From Mediterranea massiliensis (GTDB lineage: Bacteria; Bacteroidota; Bacteroidia; Bacteroidales; Bacteroidaceae), in assembly GCA_958402075.1 (NCBI GenBank), contig CATXSD010000070.1:1-12752 (forward strand): 12,752 bases of DNA. Direction: 5' to 3'. A program made the position numbers and the translations under genes. This document shows, one piece after another, positions 1-6,176 of the stretch. The notes beneath the pieces were generated by a model that did not search any database, was not told where the DNA came from, and worked only from the letters and a program-made list of their open reading frames with translations. Position 1 is the first letter of the stretch, and the number at the start of each line of letters is the position of its first letter.

Positions 1-489
1 GGTCCCAAGCGTTTCCTGACCTACTACATGATATGCGGCATCGGCGCTGGACTGATACAGGAGGGCGTGACCGCCATCCGTTACCTCACGCTGGAGTCGG
101 GCATGAGCCCCGAAGCCGTCCAGACCGTCATCGAGCAGGGTTCCAAGGCCCTGCAGTCGAACATGAACTTCGTGGATCCGGCGATGGCCAGCCTGAACCT
201 GGTACTGAACTCGTCCACCGTGGGAGCTTCGGGAGCCGTATATGCCATCCTGCTGGGCTTCGGCATGCTGTTCCCCAACCAGCAGATGTTCATCTTCCCC
301 CTGCCGGTACCCATCAAGGCCAAGTATTTCGTCATGGGCTACGCCCTGATCGAGCTCTATTCGGGCCTGGCCAACAGCGCCGGCGACAACGTGGCCCACT
401 TTGCCCACCTGGGCGGCATGATTTTCGGATTCTTCCTGATAATGTATTGGAGAAAAAAGAACAGAGGAAATGGCTACTATTATAACTGA
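1..489 (+). CDS. Rhomboid family intramembrane serine protease (5'-truncated by window edge)
   Basis: This is a polytopic inner-membrane protease of the rhomboid (S54) family, which cleaves transmembrane substrates inside the bilayer. The reading frame is open from base 1, so the start codon lies upstream; 162 residues are visible. The active-site serine motif GASGAVYA holds the probable catalytic Ser77 (bases 229-231). The partner histidine is in VAHFAHLGGMIFG; the second His (visible residue 136) fits the family pattern AHxxGxxxG. Hydrophobic helices surround both motifs. The oxyanion-loop HxxxN motif of the family would lie in the missing N-terminal part. The tail after residue 150 is short and basic (RKKNRGNG), as expected for a cytoplasmic end. 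The stop codon overlaps the next rhomboid gene by 20 bases, which suggests translational coupling. The family call is firm; the substrate is unknown. Confidence 0.93.
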   Translation, partial: GPKRFLTYYMICGIGAGLIQEGVTAIRYLTLESGMSPEAVQTVIEQGSKALQSNMNFVDPAMASLNLVLNSSTVGASGAVYAILLGFGMLFPNQQMFIFPLPVPIKAKYFVMGYALIELYSGLANSAGDNVAHFAHLGGMIFGFFLIMYWRKKNRGNGYYYN

Positions 490-1360
490 TCTGAAAGACA
501 AATTCCGCAGAGGCAACCTCTGCATACAGCTGATATACATCAATGTGGCAGTCTTCGTGCTGGTGACCGTGTGCGGCGTGATGCTGCAACTGTTCAACCT
601 CCCGCCGTGGGGATGGCTCAGCTGGCTGGAGCTGCCCGCTTCGTTCGGCCGCTTCCTCGTACAGCCGTGGACGCTGCTGACCTACATGTTCATGCACGCC
701 GGCCTGTGGCACATCCTGTTCAACATGCTGTGGCTCTACTGGTTCGGGACGATGTTTCTGCAATTCTTCTCGGCCAAGCACCTGCGGGGCGTTTACCTGC
801 TGGGAGGCATCTGCGGCGGCCTGCTCTACATGGTGGCCTACAACGTCTTCCCCTACTTCCAGTACATGATCGAGGGTTCTTTCCTGCTGGGTGCCTCAGC
901 CTCGGTGCTGGCCATCGTGGCCGCCACCGCCTATCGGGAACCCAACTACCCGATACGCCTCTTCCTGTTCGGTACCCTGCGGCTGAAGTATCTGGCACTG
1001 GTCGTCATCGGCCTGGACCTACTCTTCCTAACCACCAGCAACGCCGGCGGACACATCTCCCACCTGGGCGGCGCGCTGGCCGGGCTGTGGTTTGCCGCCG
1101 CGCTGAGCAAGGGCAGAGACATCACAGCCTGGATCAACCGCATCATCGATGCCGTGGCCGGCCTCTTCAGTCCCCGTCCGCGCAAGCCCAAGATGAAGGT
1201 GAGCTATGGCGGCAACCGCCAAAAGGACTACGAATACAACGCCCGCAAGAAAAGCCAGTCGGACGAGATAGACCGCATCCTGGACAAACTGAAACAGTCG
1301 GGCTACGAAAGCCTGACCGCTGAGGAGAAGAAAACGCTGTTCGACGCCAGCAAACGATAA
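470..1360 (+). CDS. Rhomboid family intramembrane serine protease with C-terminal cytoplasmic tail domain
   Basis: This is a second, complete rhomboid protease (296 aa), paralogous to the gene it overlaps. Visible motifs are HAGLWHILFN (residues 76-85, the HxxxN oxyanion-loop/TM2 motif), GASAS with probable nucleophile Ser143, and GGHISHLGGALAG with probable catalytic His198 in the AHxxGxxxG-like position (here SHLGGALAG). About six hydrophobic segments lie between residues 20 and 212. The soluble tail is basic around 235-262 and then ends in a short helical segment (SDEIDRILDKLKQSGYESLT, continuing to 296). That resembles the small C-terminal domain often found on Bacteroidetes rhomboids (DUF6576-like; from memory, not searched). 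The ATG at 470 gives a 20-base overlap with the upstream gene and places a normal short N-terminus before TM1. The stop is 10 bases before the EEP gene, so the three genes probably form one operon. The substrate is unknown. Confidence 0.95.
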   Translation: MATIITDLKDKFRRGNLCIQLIYINVAVFVLVTVCGVMLQLFNLPPWGWLSWLELPASFGRFLVQPWTLLTYMFMHAGLWHILFNMLWLYWFGTMFLQFFSAKHLRGVYLLGGICGGLLYMVAYNVFPYFQYMIEGSFLLGASASVLAIVAATAYREPNYPIRLFLFGTLRLKYLALVVIGLDLLFLTTSNAGGHISHLGGALAGLWFAAALSKGRDITAWINRIIDAVAGLFSPRPRKPKMKVSYGGNRQKDYEYNARKKSQSDEIDRILDKLKQSGYESLTAEEKKTLFDASKR

Positions 1361-1370
1361 GACCCGCCCC

Positions 1371-2468
1371 ATGAAACTCCTCCGAAACGTCGCAGCATTC
1401 ACCGTAGGGGCCATCAACGCCGTCTTTACCGCCCTCTTCCTGCTCACGGCCTACAGCCCTTACATACAGCCGGTAGAGCACCCTCTGCGTTCGTGCCTGG
1501 GCCTGGCCTTCCCCATCTTCCTGTTCGTCAACGTGGGCTTCCTGTTCTTCTGGCTGATTGTACAACGCTACAAGTTCGCCCTGCTGCCGCTGGCCGGCAT
1601 CCTGCTGGCCTATCCGCAGGTGCGCACCTACCTGCCCTTCAACTTCCACACCGACCAGGTGCCCGAAGGCAGTCTGAAGATACTCTCGTACAACGTCATG
1701 GGCTTTGACGGCTGCATCAAGGAAGACGGGAAGAACCCCATCCTCACCTACCTGCAGGAGAGCGGGGCCGACATCCTGTGCCTGCAGGAATATGCCACGT
1801 CGGAGTCGTCCCGACACCTGTCGCAACGCGACATCGAACGGGGGCTGAAGGCCTATCCCTACCACCGCATCGACAAGCTGGGCAGCGCCCAGTCCAACCG
1901 CATGGCCATCTACTCCAAATTTCCCATCCTTTCCGCCCGCAAGCTGGACTACAAGAGCAGCTACAACGGCTCGGTGGCCTACGAACTGAAAATCGGACAG
2001 GACACCCTGACCCTCATCAACAACCACCTGGAGTCCAACAAACTGACCAAGGAAGACAAGGTGGTCTACGAAAGCATGCTGGCCTCGCCCGAACGCGACA
2101 AGGTGAAGAGCGGAGCCCGCCTGCTGCTGGGCAAGCTGGCCGAAGCCTCGGCCATCCGTGCCCCCCAGGCCGACGCCATCGCCCGGGCCGTGCGCGAGTC
2201 GGCCCACCCCTACATCATCGTATGCGGCGACTTCAACGACACCCCCATCTCGTACACCCACCGCGTAGCCTGCCAGGAGCTGGACGACGCCTTCACCCAG
2301 TCGGGACGCGGCTTCGGCATCTCGTACAACCAGAACAAGTTCTATTTCCGCATCGACCACATCCTGGTCAGTCCGAACATGAAAACATACAACTGCACCG
2401 TGGACAAAAGCATCAAAGATTCTGACCATTACCCCATCTGGTGTTACGTCAACCTGCAAAGGAAATAA
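1371..2468 (+). CDS. Membrane-anchored endonuclease/exonuclease/phosphatase (EEP) family protein
   Basis: This 365-aa protein has two to three N-terminal hydrophobic helices (about residues 5-28, 41-64 and 68-82) and then a DNase I/EEP-fold domain (about 101-365). The metal and active-site motifs are all present and in order: ILSYNVMGF (Asn108), ILCLQEY (Glu140), INNHLES (His219), CGDFNDTP (Asp287, Asn289), FRIDHIL (Asp329, His330) and SDHYPI (Asp352, His353). Catalysis is therefore probably intact: a divalent-metal phosphodiesterase or phosphatase. The family covers nucleases, sphingomyelinases and inositol phosphatases, and the sequence alone does not say which substrate applies. The membrane anchors place the domain at the inner membrane, and its side is not determined here. 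The ATG at 1371 lies 10 bases after the rhomboid stop, so co-transcription is likely. Confidence 0.92.
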   Translation: MKLLRNVAAFTVGAINAVFTALFLLTAYSPYIQPVEHPLRSCLGLAFPIFLFVNVGFLFFWLIVQRYKFALLPLAGILLAYPQVRTYLPFNFHTDQVPEGSLKILSYNVMGFDGCIKEDGKNPILTYLQESGADILCLQEYATSESSRHLSQRDIERGLKAYPYHRIDKLGSAQSNRMAIYSKFPILSARKLDYKSSYNGSVAYELKIGQDTLTLINNHLESNKLTKEDKVVYESMLASPERDKVKSGARLLLGKLAEASAIRAPQADAIARAVRESAHPYIIVCGDFNDTPISYTHRVACQELDDAFTQSGRGFGISYNQNKFYFRIDHILVSPNMKTYNCTVDKSIKDSDHYPIWCYVNLQRK

Positions 2469-2483
2469 ACGGACGGAAGGCAG

Positions 2484-2502
2484 CCTATTTCAAAAAAATA
2501 GG
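2484..2502 (+). other. AT-rich hairpin downstream of the EEP gene
   Basis: CCTATTT (2484-2490) and AAATAGG (2496-2502) form a 7-bp stem with a 5-base loop, 16 bases after the EEP stop codon. No T-run follows it, so it is at best a weak terminator for the rhomboid-rhomboid-EEP unit. It could instead protect the 3' end of the mRNA. Confidence 0.35.
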
Positions 2503-2533
2503 GTAATAAAGTAATATATTGTGAAAAAAGAAC

Positions 2534-2541
2534 TATATTTG
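2534..2541 (+). promoter_or_regulatory. Probable secDF promoter -7 box
   Basis: TATATTTG is an exact match to the Bacteroidetes primary-sigma -7 consensus TAnnTTTG. No good -33 TTTG lies 19-21 bases upstream; the nearest TTG (2519-2521) is only 12 bases away. The predicted start near 2548 would give an AT-rich leader of about 50 bases without a Shine-Dalgarno sequence, the usual style for well-expressed Bacteroides genes. Confidence 0.6.
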
Positions 2542-2600
2542 CAGCCTTGTAAATGCGTAGAAATTAATTAATAAAGTAATCATAATAAACTAAAAGTAAC

Positions 2601-5591
2601 ATGCAAAACAAAGGATTTGTAAAGGCTTTTGCCATCCTGCTCACCTTGGTGTGCGTGTTCTACTTGTCGTTCTCTTTTGTTACCCGCCACTATACCAACA
2701 AAGCACGGGAGATTGCCAAAGGAGACCCCAAAGTAGAGCAGAACTATCTGGACTCGCTCGCCAATGAAAAAGTATGGTTATGGAACTGGAGCCTGAAAGA
2801 TTGTAGAGAGATGGAAATCAGTTTGGGTCTGGACTTGAAGGGTGGTATGAACGTCATCCTCGAAGTGTCCGTTCCCGATGTCATCAAGGTTCTGGCCGAC
2901 AACAAGACGGACGAGAACTTCAACCAGGCACTGGCTACAGCTGCCCAGCAGGCCACTACCAGCCAGGATGACGTCATCACGCTGTTCATCCGCGAATACC
3001 ACCGTCTGGCTCCGGGCGCTCCGCTGGCACAACTGTTCGCCACCCAGCAACTGAAAGATAAAGTCAACCAGAAGTCAACCGACGCAGAAGTGGAAAAGGT
3101 GCTGCGCGAAGAGGTGAAGGCAGCTGTCGACAACTCTTACAACGTGCTCCGTACGCGTATCGACCGCTTCGGTGTGGTTCAGCCCAACATCCAGAGTCTG
3201 GAAGACAAAATGGGCCGTATCATGGTGGAACTTCCGGGTATCAAGGAGCCTGAACGTGTAAGAAAATTGTTACAAGGTTCGGCCAACCTGGAATTCTGGG
3301 AAACATACAACGCCAAAGAGATTGCCCCCTACATGCAGTCGGCCGATGCCAAGCTGCACAGCCTGCAGTCTACTGCGACTGACTCTGTAGCCGCTCCGGC
3401 AGCCGACACGACAGCCGTTGCCGCCACGACCAGCGCCACCGACAGCCTGGCCGCTGCCCTGAAGGGCCAGACAGCCGCTTCGCAGAGCGCCGAATTGGCC
3501 CAGTACAAGAAAGACCATCCGCTGCTTGCCATCATGCAGGTAAATCCCGGCGAAGGTCCTGTTGTAGCTTACGCCCTCGCCAAAGATACGGCCGAAATCA
3601 ACCAATACCTGTCCATGCCCGAAGTACAGAGCGAGTTCCCGAAAGATCTGCTCCTGAAGTGGGGTGTGGCCGCTGCCTCTTTCGACCCGAAGGGACAGAC
3701 CTTCGAGCTGTATGCCATCCGCTCGACCGAGCGTGACGGACGTCCCGCCATGGAAGGCGACGTGATTGTAGACGCCAAGGATGACTTCGACCAGTATGGC
3801 AAGCCCTCTGTCAGCATGTCCATGAACACCGACGGTTCGCGCCGCTGGGCACAGCTGACCAAGCAGAACATCGGCAAGAGCATCGCCATCGTGCTGGACG
3901 GCTATGTATACTCCGCCCCGAACGTCATGAACGAAATCACCGGCGGCAACTCGCAGATCACCGGCCACTTCACTCCCGAAGAAGCCAAGGACTTGGCCAA
4001 CGTACTGAAGTCCGGTAAGATGCCCGCCCCGGCACACATCGTTCAGGAAGACATCGTAGGTCCGTCGCTGGGCCAGGCTTCCATCAACGCCGGTATCATC
4101 TCGTTCATCGTGGCCCTCGTGCTGCTGATGATCTACATGTGCACCATGTACGGTTTCATCCCCGGTATGGTAGCCAACGGCGCCCTGGTGCTGAACATGC
4201 TCTGCACCCTGGGTATCCTCTCGTCCTTCCAGGCCGCTCTGACCATGTCCGGTATCGCCGGTATGGTGCTGTCACTCGGTATGGCTGTGGATGCCAACGT
4301 GTTGATCTATGAACGTACGAAGGAAGAGCTCCGCGCAGGCAAGGGCGTGAAGAAAGCCCTGGCCGACGGTTACTCCAACGCCTTCTCGGCCATCTTCGAC
4401 TCCAACTTGACTTCTATCCTGACGGGTATCATCCTGTTCAACTTCGGTACAGGTCCTATCCGCGGTTTCGCCACGACGCTGATCATCGGTATCCTGATTT
4501 CGTTCTTCACCGCCGTATTCATGACCCGTCTGGTTTACGAACACTTCATGAATAAGGACAAGTGGCTGAACCTGAGCTTCCACACCAACATCTCCAAGAA
4601 CCTGATGCAGAACGTCCACTTCAACTTCATGGGACGCAACAAGGTGTGGTTCACCGTCACCACCATCGTGATTGTGGTTTGCCTCGGCTTCCTCTTCACC
4701 CGCGGACTGAGCCAGAGCATCGACTTCACTGGTGGACGTAACTTCAAGGTACAGTTCGAACAGCCGGTTGAACCCGAACAGGTACGCGAACTGATTGCCG
4801 GCAAGTTTGGCGACGCCAACGTGAGTGTCATTGCCATCGGTACCGACGGCAAGACCGTACGTATCAGCACCAACTACCGCATCGAAGAGGAAGGCAACAA
4901 CGTTGACTCCGAAATCGAAGCTTACCTGTACGAAACGCTGAAGCCGCTGCTGACTCAGAACATCTCGCTGGAAACCTTCATCGACCGCGAGAACCACACA
5001 GGCGGCAGTATCATCAGCTCGCAGAAAGTGGGTCCGAGCATCGCCGACGACATTAAGGTTTCGGCCATCTGGTCCATCGTACTGGCTGTGATTGTCATCG
5101 GTCTGTACATCCTGCTCCGCTTCCGCAACATCGCCTTCAGTATCGGTTCGGTAGCCGCACTGGCTTGCGATACCATCGTTATCCTGGGTGCCTACTCCAT
5201 CTGCTGGGGCTGGATGCCGTTCTCGCTGGAAATCGACCAGACGTTCATCGGCGCCATCCTGACGGCCATCGGTTACTCCATCAACGATAAGGTGGTAATC
5301 TTCGACCGTGTGCGCGAGTACTTCCACCTGTATCCGAAGCGCGGCAAGTACCAGCTGTTCAACGATTCGCTGAACACCACACTGGCCCGTACCATCAATA
5401 CCTCACTGAGTACATTGATTGTGTTGCTGTGTATCTTCATCCTCGGTGGTGACTCCATCCGCAGCTTCGCTTTCGCCATGATTCTGGGTGTGGTATTCGG
5501 TACGATGTCTTCACTGTTCGTCGCTTCTCCGATTGCCTACACGCTGATCAAGAAGAACGCCGTAGAACCGGTTGCAGAAGAAAAGAAATAA
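2601..5591 (+). CDS. secDF: Protein translocase subunit SecDF (SecD-SecF fusion)
   Basis: This 996-aa inner-membrane protein uses the proton-motive force to help SecYEG-driven export on the periplasmic side. SecD half: TM1 (residues 8-27), LGLDLKGGMNV (76-85), a large periplasmic domain including the PGIKEPERVRKLLQGSANLEFWE region (212-234), GPSLGQASINAG (487-498), GMAVDANVLIYER (560-572, with the conserved membrane Asp564) and GPIRGFATT (618-626). SecF half: TM near 682-700, IDFTGGRNF (707-715), QKVGPSIADDIKVSA (808-822), GYSINDKVVIFDR (891-903, Asp896) and GGDSIRSFAFA (949-959, Arg954). The charged membrane residues expected for proton flow are therefore present in both halves. An Ala/Thr/Ser-rich linker (about 256-297) interrupts the first periplasmic domain. 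The fusion is normal for Bacteroidetes. The gene is monocistronic as judged by its own promoter box and the terminator just after it. Confidence 0.97.
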   Translation: MQNKGFVKAFAILLTLVCVFYLSFSFVTRHYTNKAREIAKGDPKVEQNYLDSLANEKVWLWNWSLKDCREMEISLGLDLKGGMNVILEVSVPDVIKVLADNKTDENFNQALATAAQQATTSQDDVITLFIREYHRLAPGAPLAQLFATQQLKDKVNQKSTDAEVEKVLREEVKAAVDNSYNVLRTRIDRFGVVQPNIQSLEDKMGRIMVELPGIKEPERVRKLLQGSANLEFWETYNAKEIAPYMQSADAKLHSLQSTATDSVAAPAADTTAVAATTSATDSLAAALKGQTAASQSAELAQYKKDHPLLAIMQVNPGEGPVVAYALAKDTAEINQYLSMPEVQSEFPKDLLLKWGVAAASFDPKGQTFELYAIRSTERDGRPAMEGDVIVDAKDDFDQYGKPSVSMSMNTDGSRRWAQLTKQNIGKSIAIVLDGYVYSAPNVMNEITGGNSQITGHFTPEEAKDLANVLKSGKMPAPAHIVQEDIVGPSLGQASINAGIISFIVALVLLMIYMCTMYGFIPGMVANGALVLNMLCTLGILSSFQAALTMSGIAGMVLSLGMAVDANVLIYERTKEELRAGKGVKKALADGYSNAFSAIFDSNLTSILTGIILFNFGTGPIRGFATTLIIGILISFFTAVFMTRLVYEHFMNKDKWLNLSFHTNISKNLMQNVHFNFMGRNKVWFTVTTIVIVVCLGFLFTRGLSQSIDFTGGRNFKVQFEQPVEPEQVRELIAGKFGDANVSVIAIGTDGKTVRISTNYRIEEEGNNVDSEIEAYLYETLKPLLTQNISLETFIDRENHTGGSIISSQKVGPSIADDIKVSAIWSIVLAVIVIGLYILLRFRNIAFSIGSVAALACDTIVILGAYSICWGWMPFSLEIDQTFIGAILTAIGYSINDKVVIFDRVREYFHLYPKRGKYQLFNDSLNTTLARTINTSLSTLIVLLCIFILGGDSIRSFAFAMILGVVFGTMSSLFVASPIAYTLIKKNAVEPVAEEKK

Positions 5592-5612
5592 GCAGCTTGT
5601 TTCCATCACAAC

Positions 5613-5647
5613 AACGGGGACGCTCCACAAGGGTGTCCCCGTTTTTT
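5613..5647 (+). terminator. Intrinsic terminator of secDF
   Basis: AACGGGGAC (5613-5621) pairs perfectly with GTCCCCGTT (5635-5643), and the run of Ts reaches 5647. Weaker pairs can extend the stem inward (C5623-G5633, C5625-G5631 with wobbles between). It starts 22 bases after the secDF stop codon. The loop-side segment GGACGCTCCACA recurs in the korB terminator. Confidence 0.9.
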
Positions 5648-5695
5648 ATGTCCGCCGGCAGCGCTTTCGAACGGTACGGGAGCCCCTTTCGCGAC

Positions 5696-5833
5696 GCAGT
5701 GCTGCATGAGGTCACGACGAAGCACTTCGTCAGGTGGTCAGGAAGTGCTTCATGAGGTGGTCAGGAAGTGCTTCGCCAGAGGGTCAGGAAGCACTTCGTC
5801 AGACAGCATGGAAGCACTTCGTCAGAACTGCTG
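5696..5833. repeat. 23-bp-period tandem repeat array (about six units) built on GAAGCACTTC / GAAGTGCTTC
   Basis: Units begin at 5719, 5742, 5765, 5788 and 5811, exactly 23 bases apart, with a degenerate unit at 5696. Units 1, 4 and 5 begin GAAGCACTTCGTCAG. Units 2 and 3 begin GAAGTGCTTC, which is the exact reverse complement of GAAGCACTTC. Units 1-3 end in GGTCAG (GTGGTCAG in units 1 and 2, GGGTCAG in unit 3). Because 23 is not a multiple of three, translation of any frame is not periodic, which argues against a coding repeat. The array lies between two convergent terminators (secDF on plus, tRNA-Arg on minus). Together with its flanks it fills the 351-base gene-free stretch 5592-5942, where no protein gene is supported. 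Its function is unknown. Confidence 0.85.
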
Positions 5834-5902
5834 CCCACGACCGGCGGGAAGGAGGAGAAAATGACCGGAACAGAGAATGCAGCAAAGGTACCCGACGGAA
5901 CA

Positions 5903-5934
5903 GAAAAGGATGCCGGCTCCATGAACCGACATCC
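5903..5934 (-). terminator. Intrinsic terminator of tRNA-Arg (minus strand)
   Basis: Read on the minus strand, GGATGTCGG (5934-5926) pairs with CCGGCATCC (5916-5908) in nine pairs, one of them a G-U. TTTTC follows at 5907-5903. It begins 8 bases after the tRNA 3' end, so the tRNA is very probably a single-gene transcript. On the plus strand the same hairpin is followed only by TCTT. Confidence 0.85.
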
Positions 5935-5942
5935 TCTTACCG

Positions 5943-6014
5943 TAGCCCCGAGGGGAATCGAACCCCTATCTAAAGTTTAGGAAACTTCTATTCTATCCGT
6001 TGAACTACAAGGCC
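5943..6014 (-). tRNA. tRNA-Arg (anticodon CCT, reads AGG)
   Basis: The minus strand folds into a full 72-nt cloverleaf. Acceptor GGCCTTG pairs with CGGGGCT (with G-U pairs). The D stem is GTTC/GAAT, the anticodon stem GAAGT/ACTTT with loop TTCCTAA, the variable loop 4 nt, and the T stem AGGGG/CCCCT with loop TTCGATT. The discriminator is A. The anticodon CCT is at 5979-5981 (plus-strand AGG), which gives arginine. The 3' CCA is not encoded (the next bases on the minus strand are CGG), so tRNA nucleotidyltransferase must add it. A terminator lies 8 bases downstream and a promoter about 40 bases upstream, so it stands alone. Confidence 0.95.
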
Positions 6015-6054
6015 CTTTTATGAAAATCCTGCAAAAGGGTGCAGGAACAGGGCA

Positions 6055-6085
6055 CAAAGATAACGCTTTCTGTTGATTTTCCGAA
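6055..6085 (-). promoter_or_regulatory. Promoter of tRNA-Arg (minus strand)
   Basis: On the minus strand, TATCTTTG (6062-6055) matches TAnnTTTG exactly. TTCG (6085-6082), one mismatch from TTTG, lies 19 bases upstream. The predicted start near 6048 leaves a precursor leader of roughly 33 nt before the mature tRNA 5' end at 6014. Confidence 0.65.
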
Positions 6086-6093
6086 GAAAAAGC

Positions 6094-6124
6094 TTTGTTA
6101 ATCCGATTAACTTTCCGACATTTG
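6094..6124 (+). promoter_or_regulatory. Probable korAB promoter
   Basis: TTTG (6094-6097), a 19-base spacer and GACATTTG (6117-6124) fit TTTG-N19-TAnnTTTG with one mismatch in the -7 box. Its -33 element is only 8 bases from that of the divergent tRNA-Arg promoter. The predicted start falls near 6131, at a small inverted repeat (TGCGT-tgt-ACGCA, 6130-6142) that could be an operator or a 5' hairpin. Confidence 0.55.
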
Positions 6125-6176
6125 CGAACTGCGTTGTACGCATATCCATAAAATTAACCTAAGAAAATCGTAAGTT

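Noticed and set aside
1167..2459. Long minus-strand open frame of 430 codons opposite the EEP gene
   Set aside because: It mirrors the GC-biased codon use of the EEP and rhomboid genes on the plus strand, whose motifs are clear. Its product is low-complexity Val/Gly/Gln-rich without domains.
4272..5327. Minus-strand open frame of 351 codons opposite secDF
   Set aside because: It is the antisense shadow of the conserved SecF half and shows no motif of its own.
5696..5833. CRISPR array
   Set aside because: The units abut with no unique spacers, are too short and variable, and no cas gene is present.
5734..5973. Small open frame of 79 codons across the repeat array
   Set aside because: It runs through the 23-bp repeats, the tRNA terminator and the antisense of the tRNA. 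The repeat period is not a multiple of three and no family resemblance is visible.
5861..5980. 39-codon open frame with a good Shine-Dalgarno sequence (GGAGGAG, 4 bases to a+b start region, ATG at 5861)
   Set aside because: The ribosome-site match is tempting, but the frame ends inside the antisense of the tRNA (translating to RGIEPLSKV, a common tRNA-antisense artefact) and crosses the tRNA terminator. No promoter is seen.
5943..6014. tRNA-Arg as attachment site of an integrated element
   Set aside because: No integrase, no duplicated tRNA 3' end and no mobile genes are visible. Both sides carry housekeeping genes.
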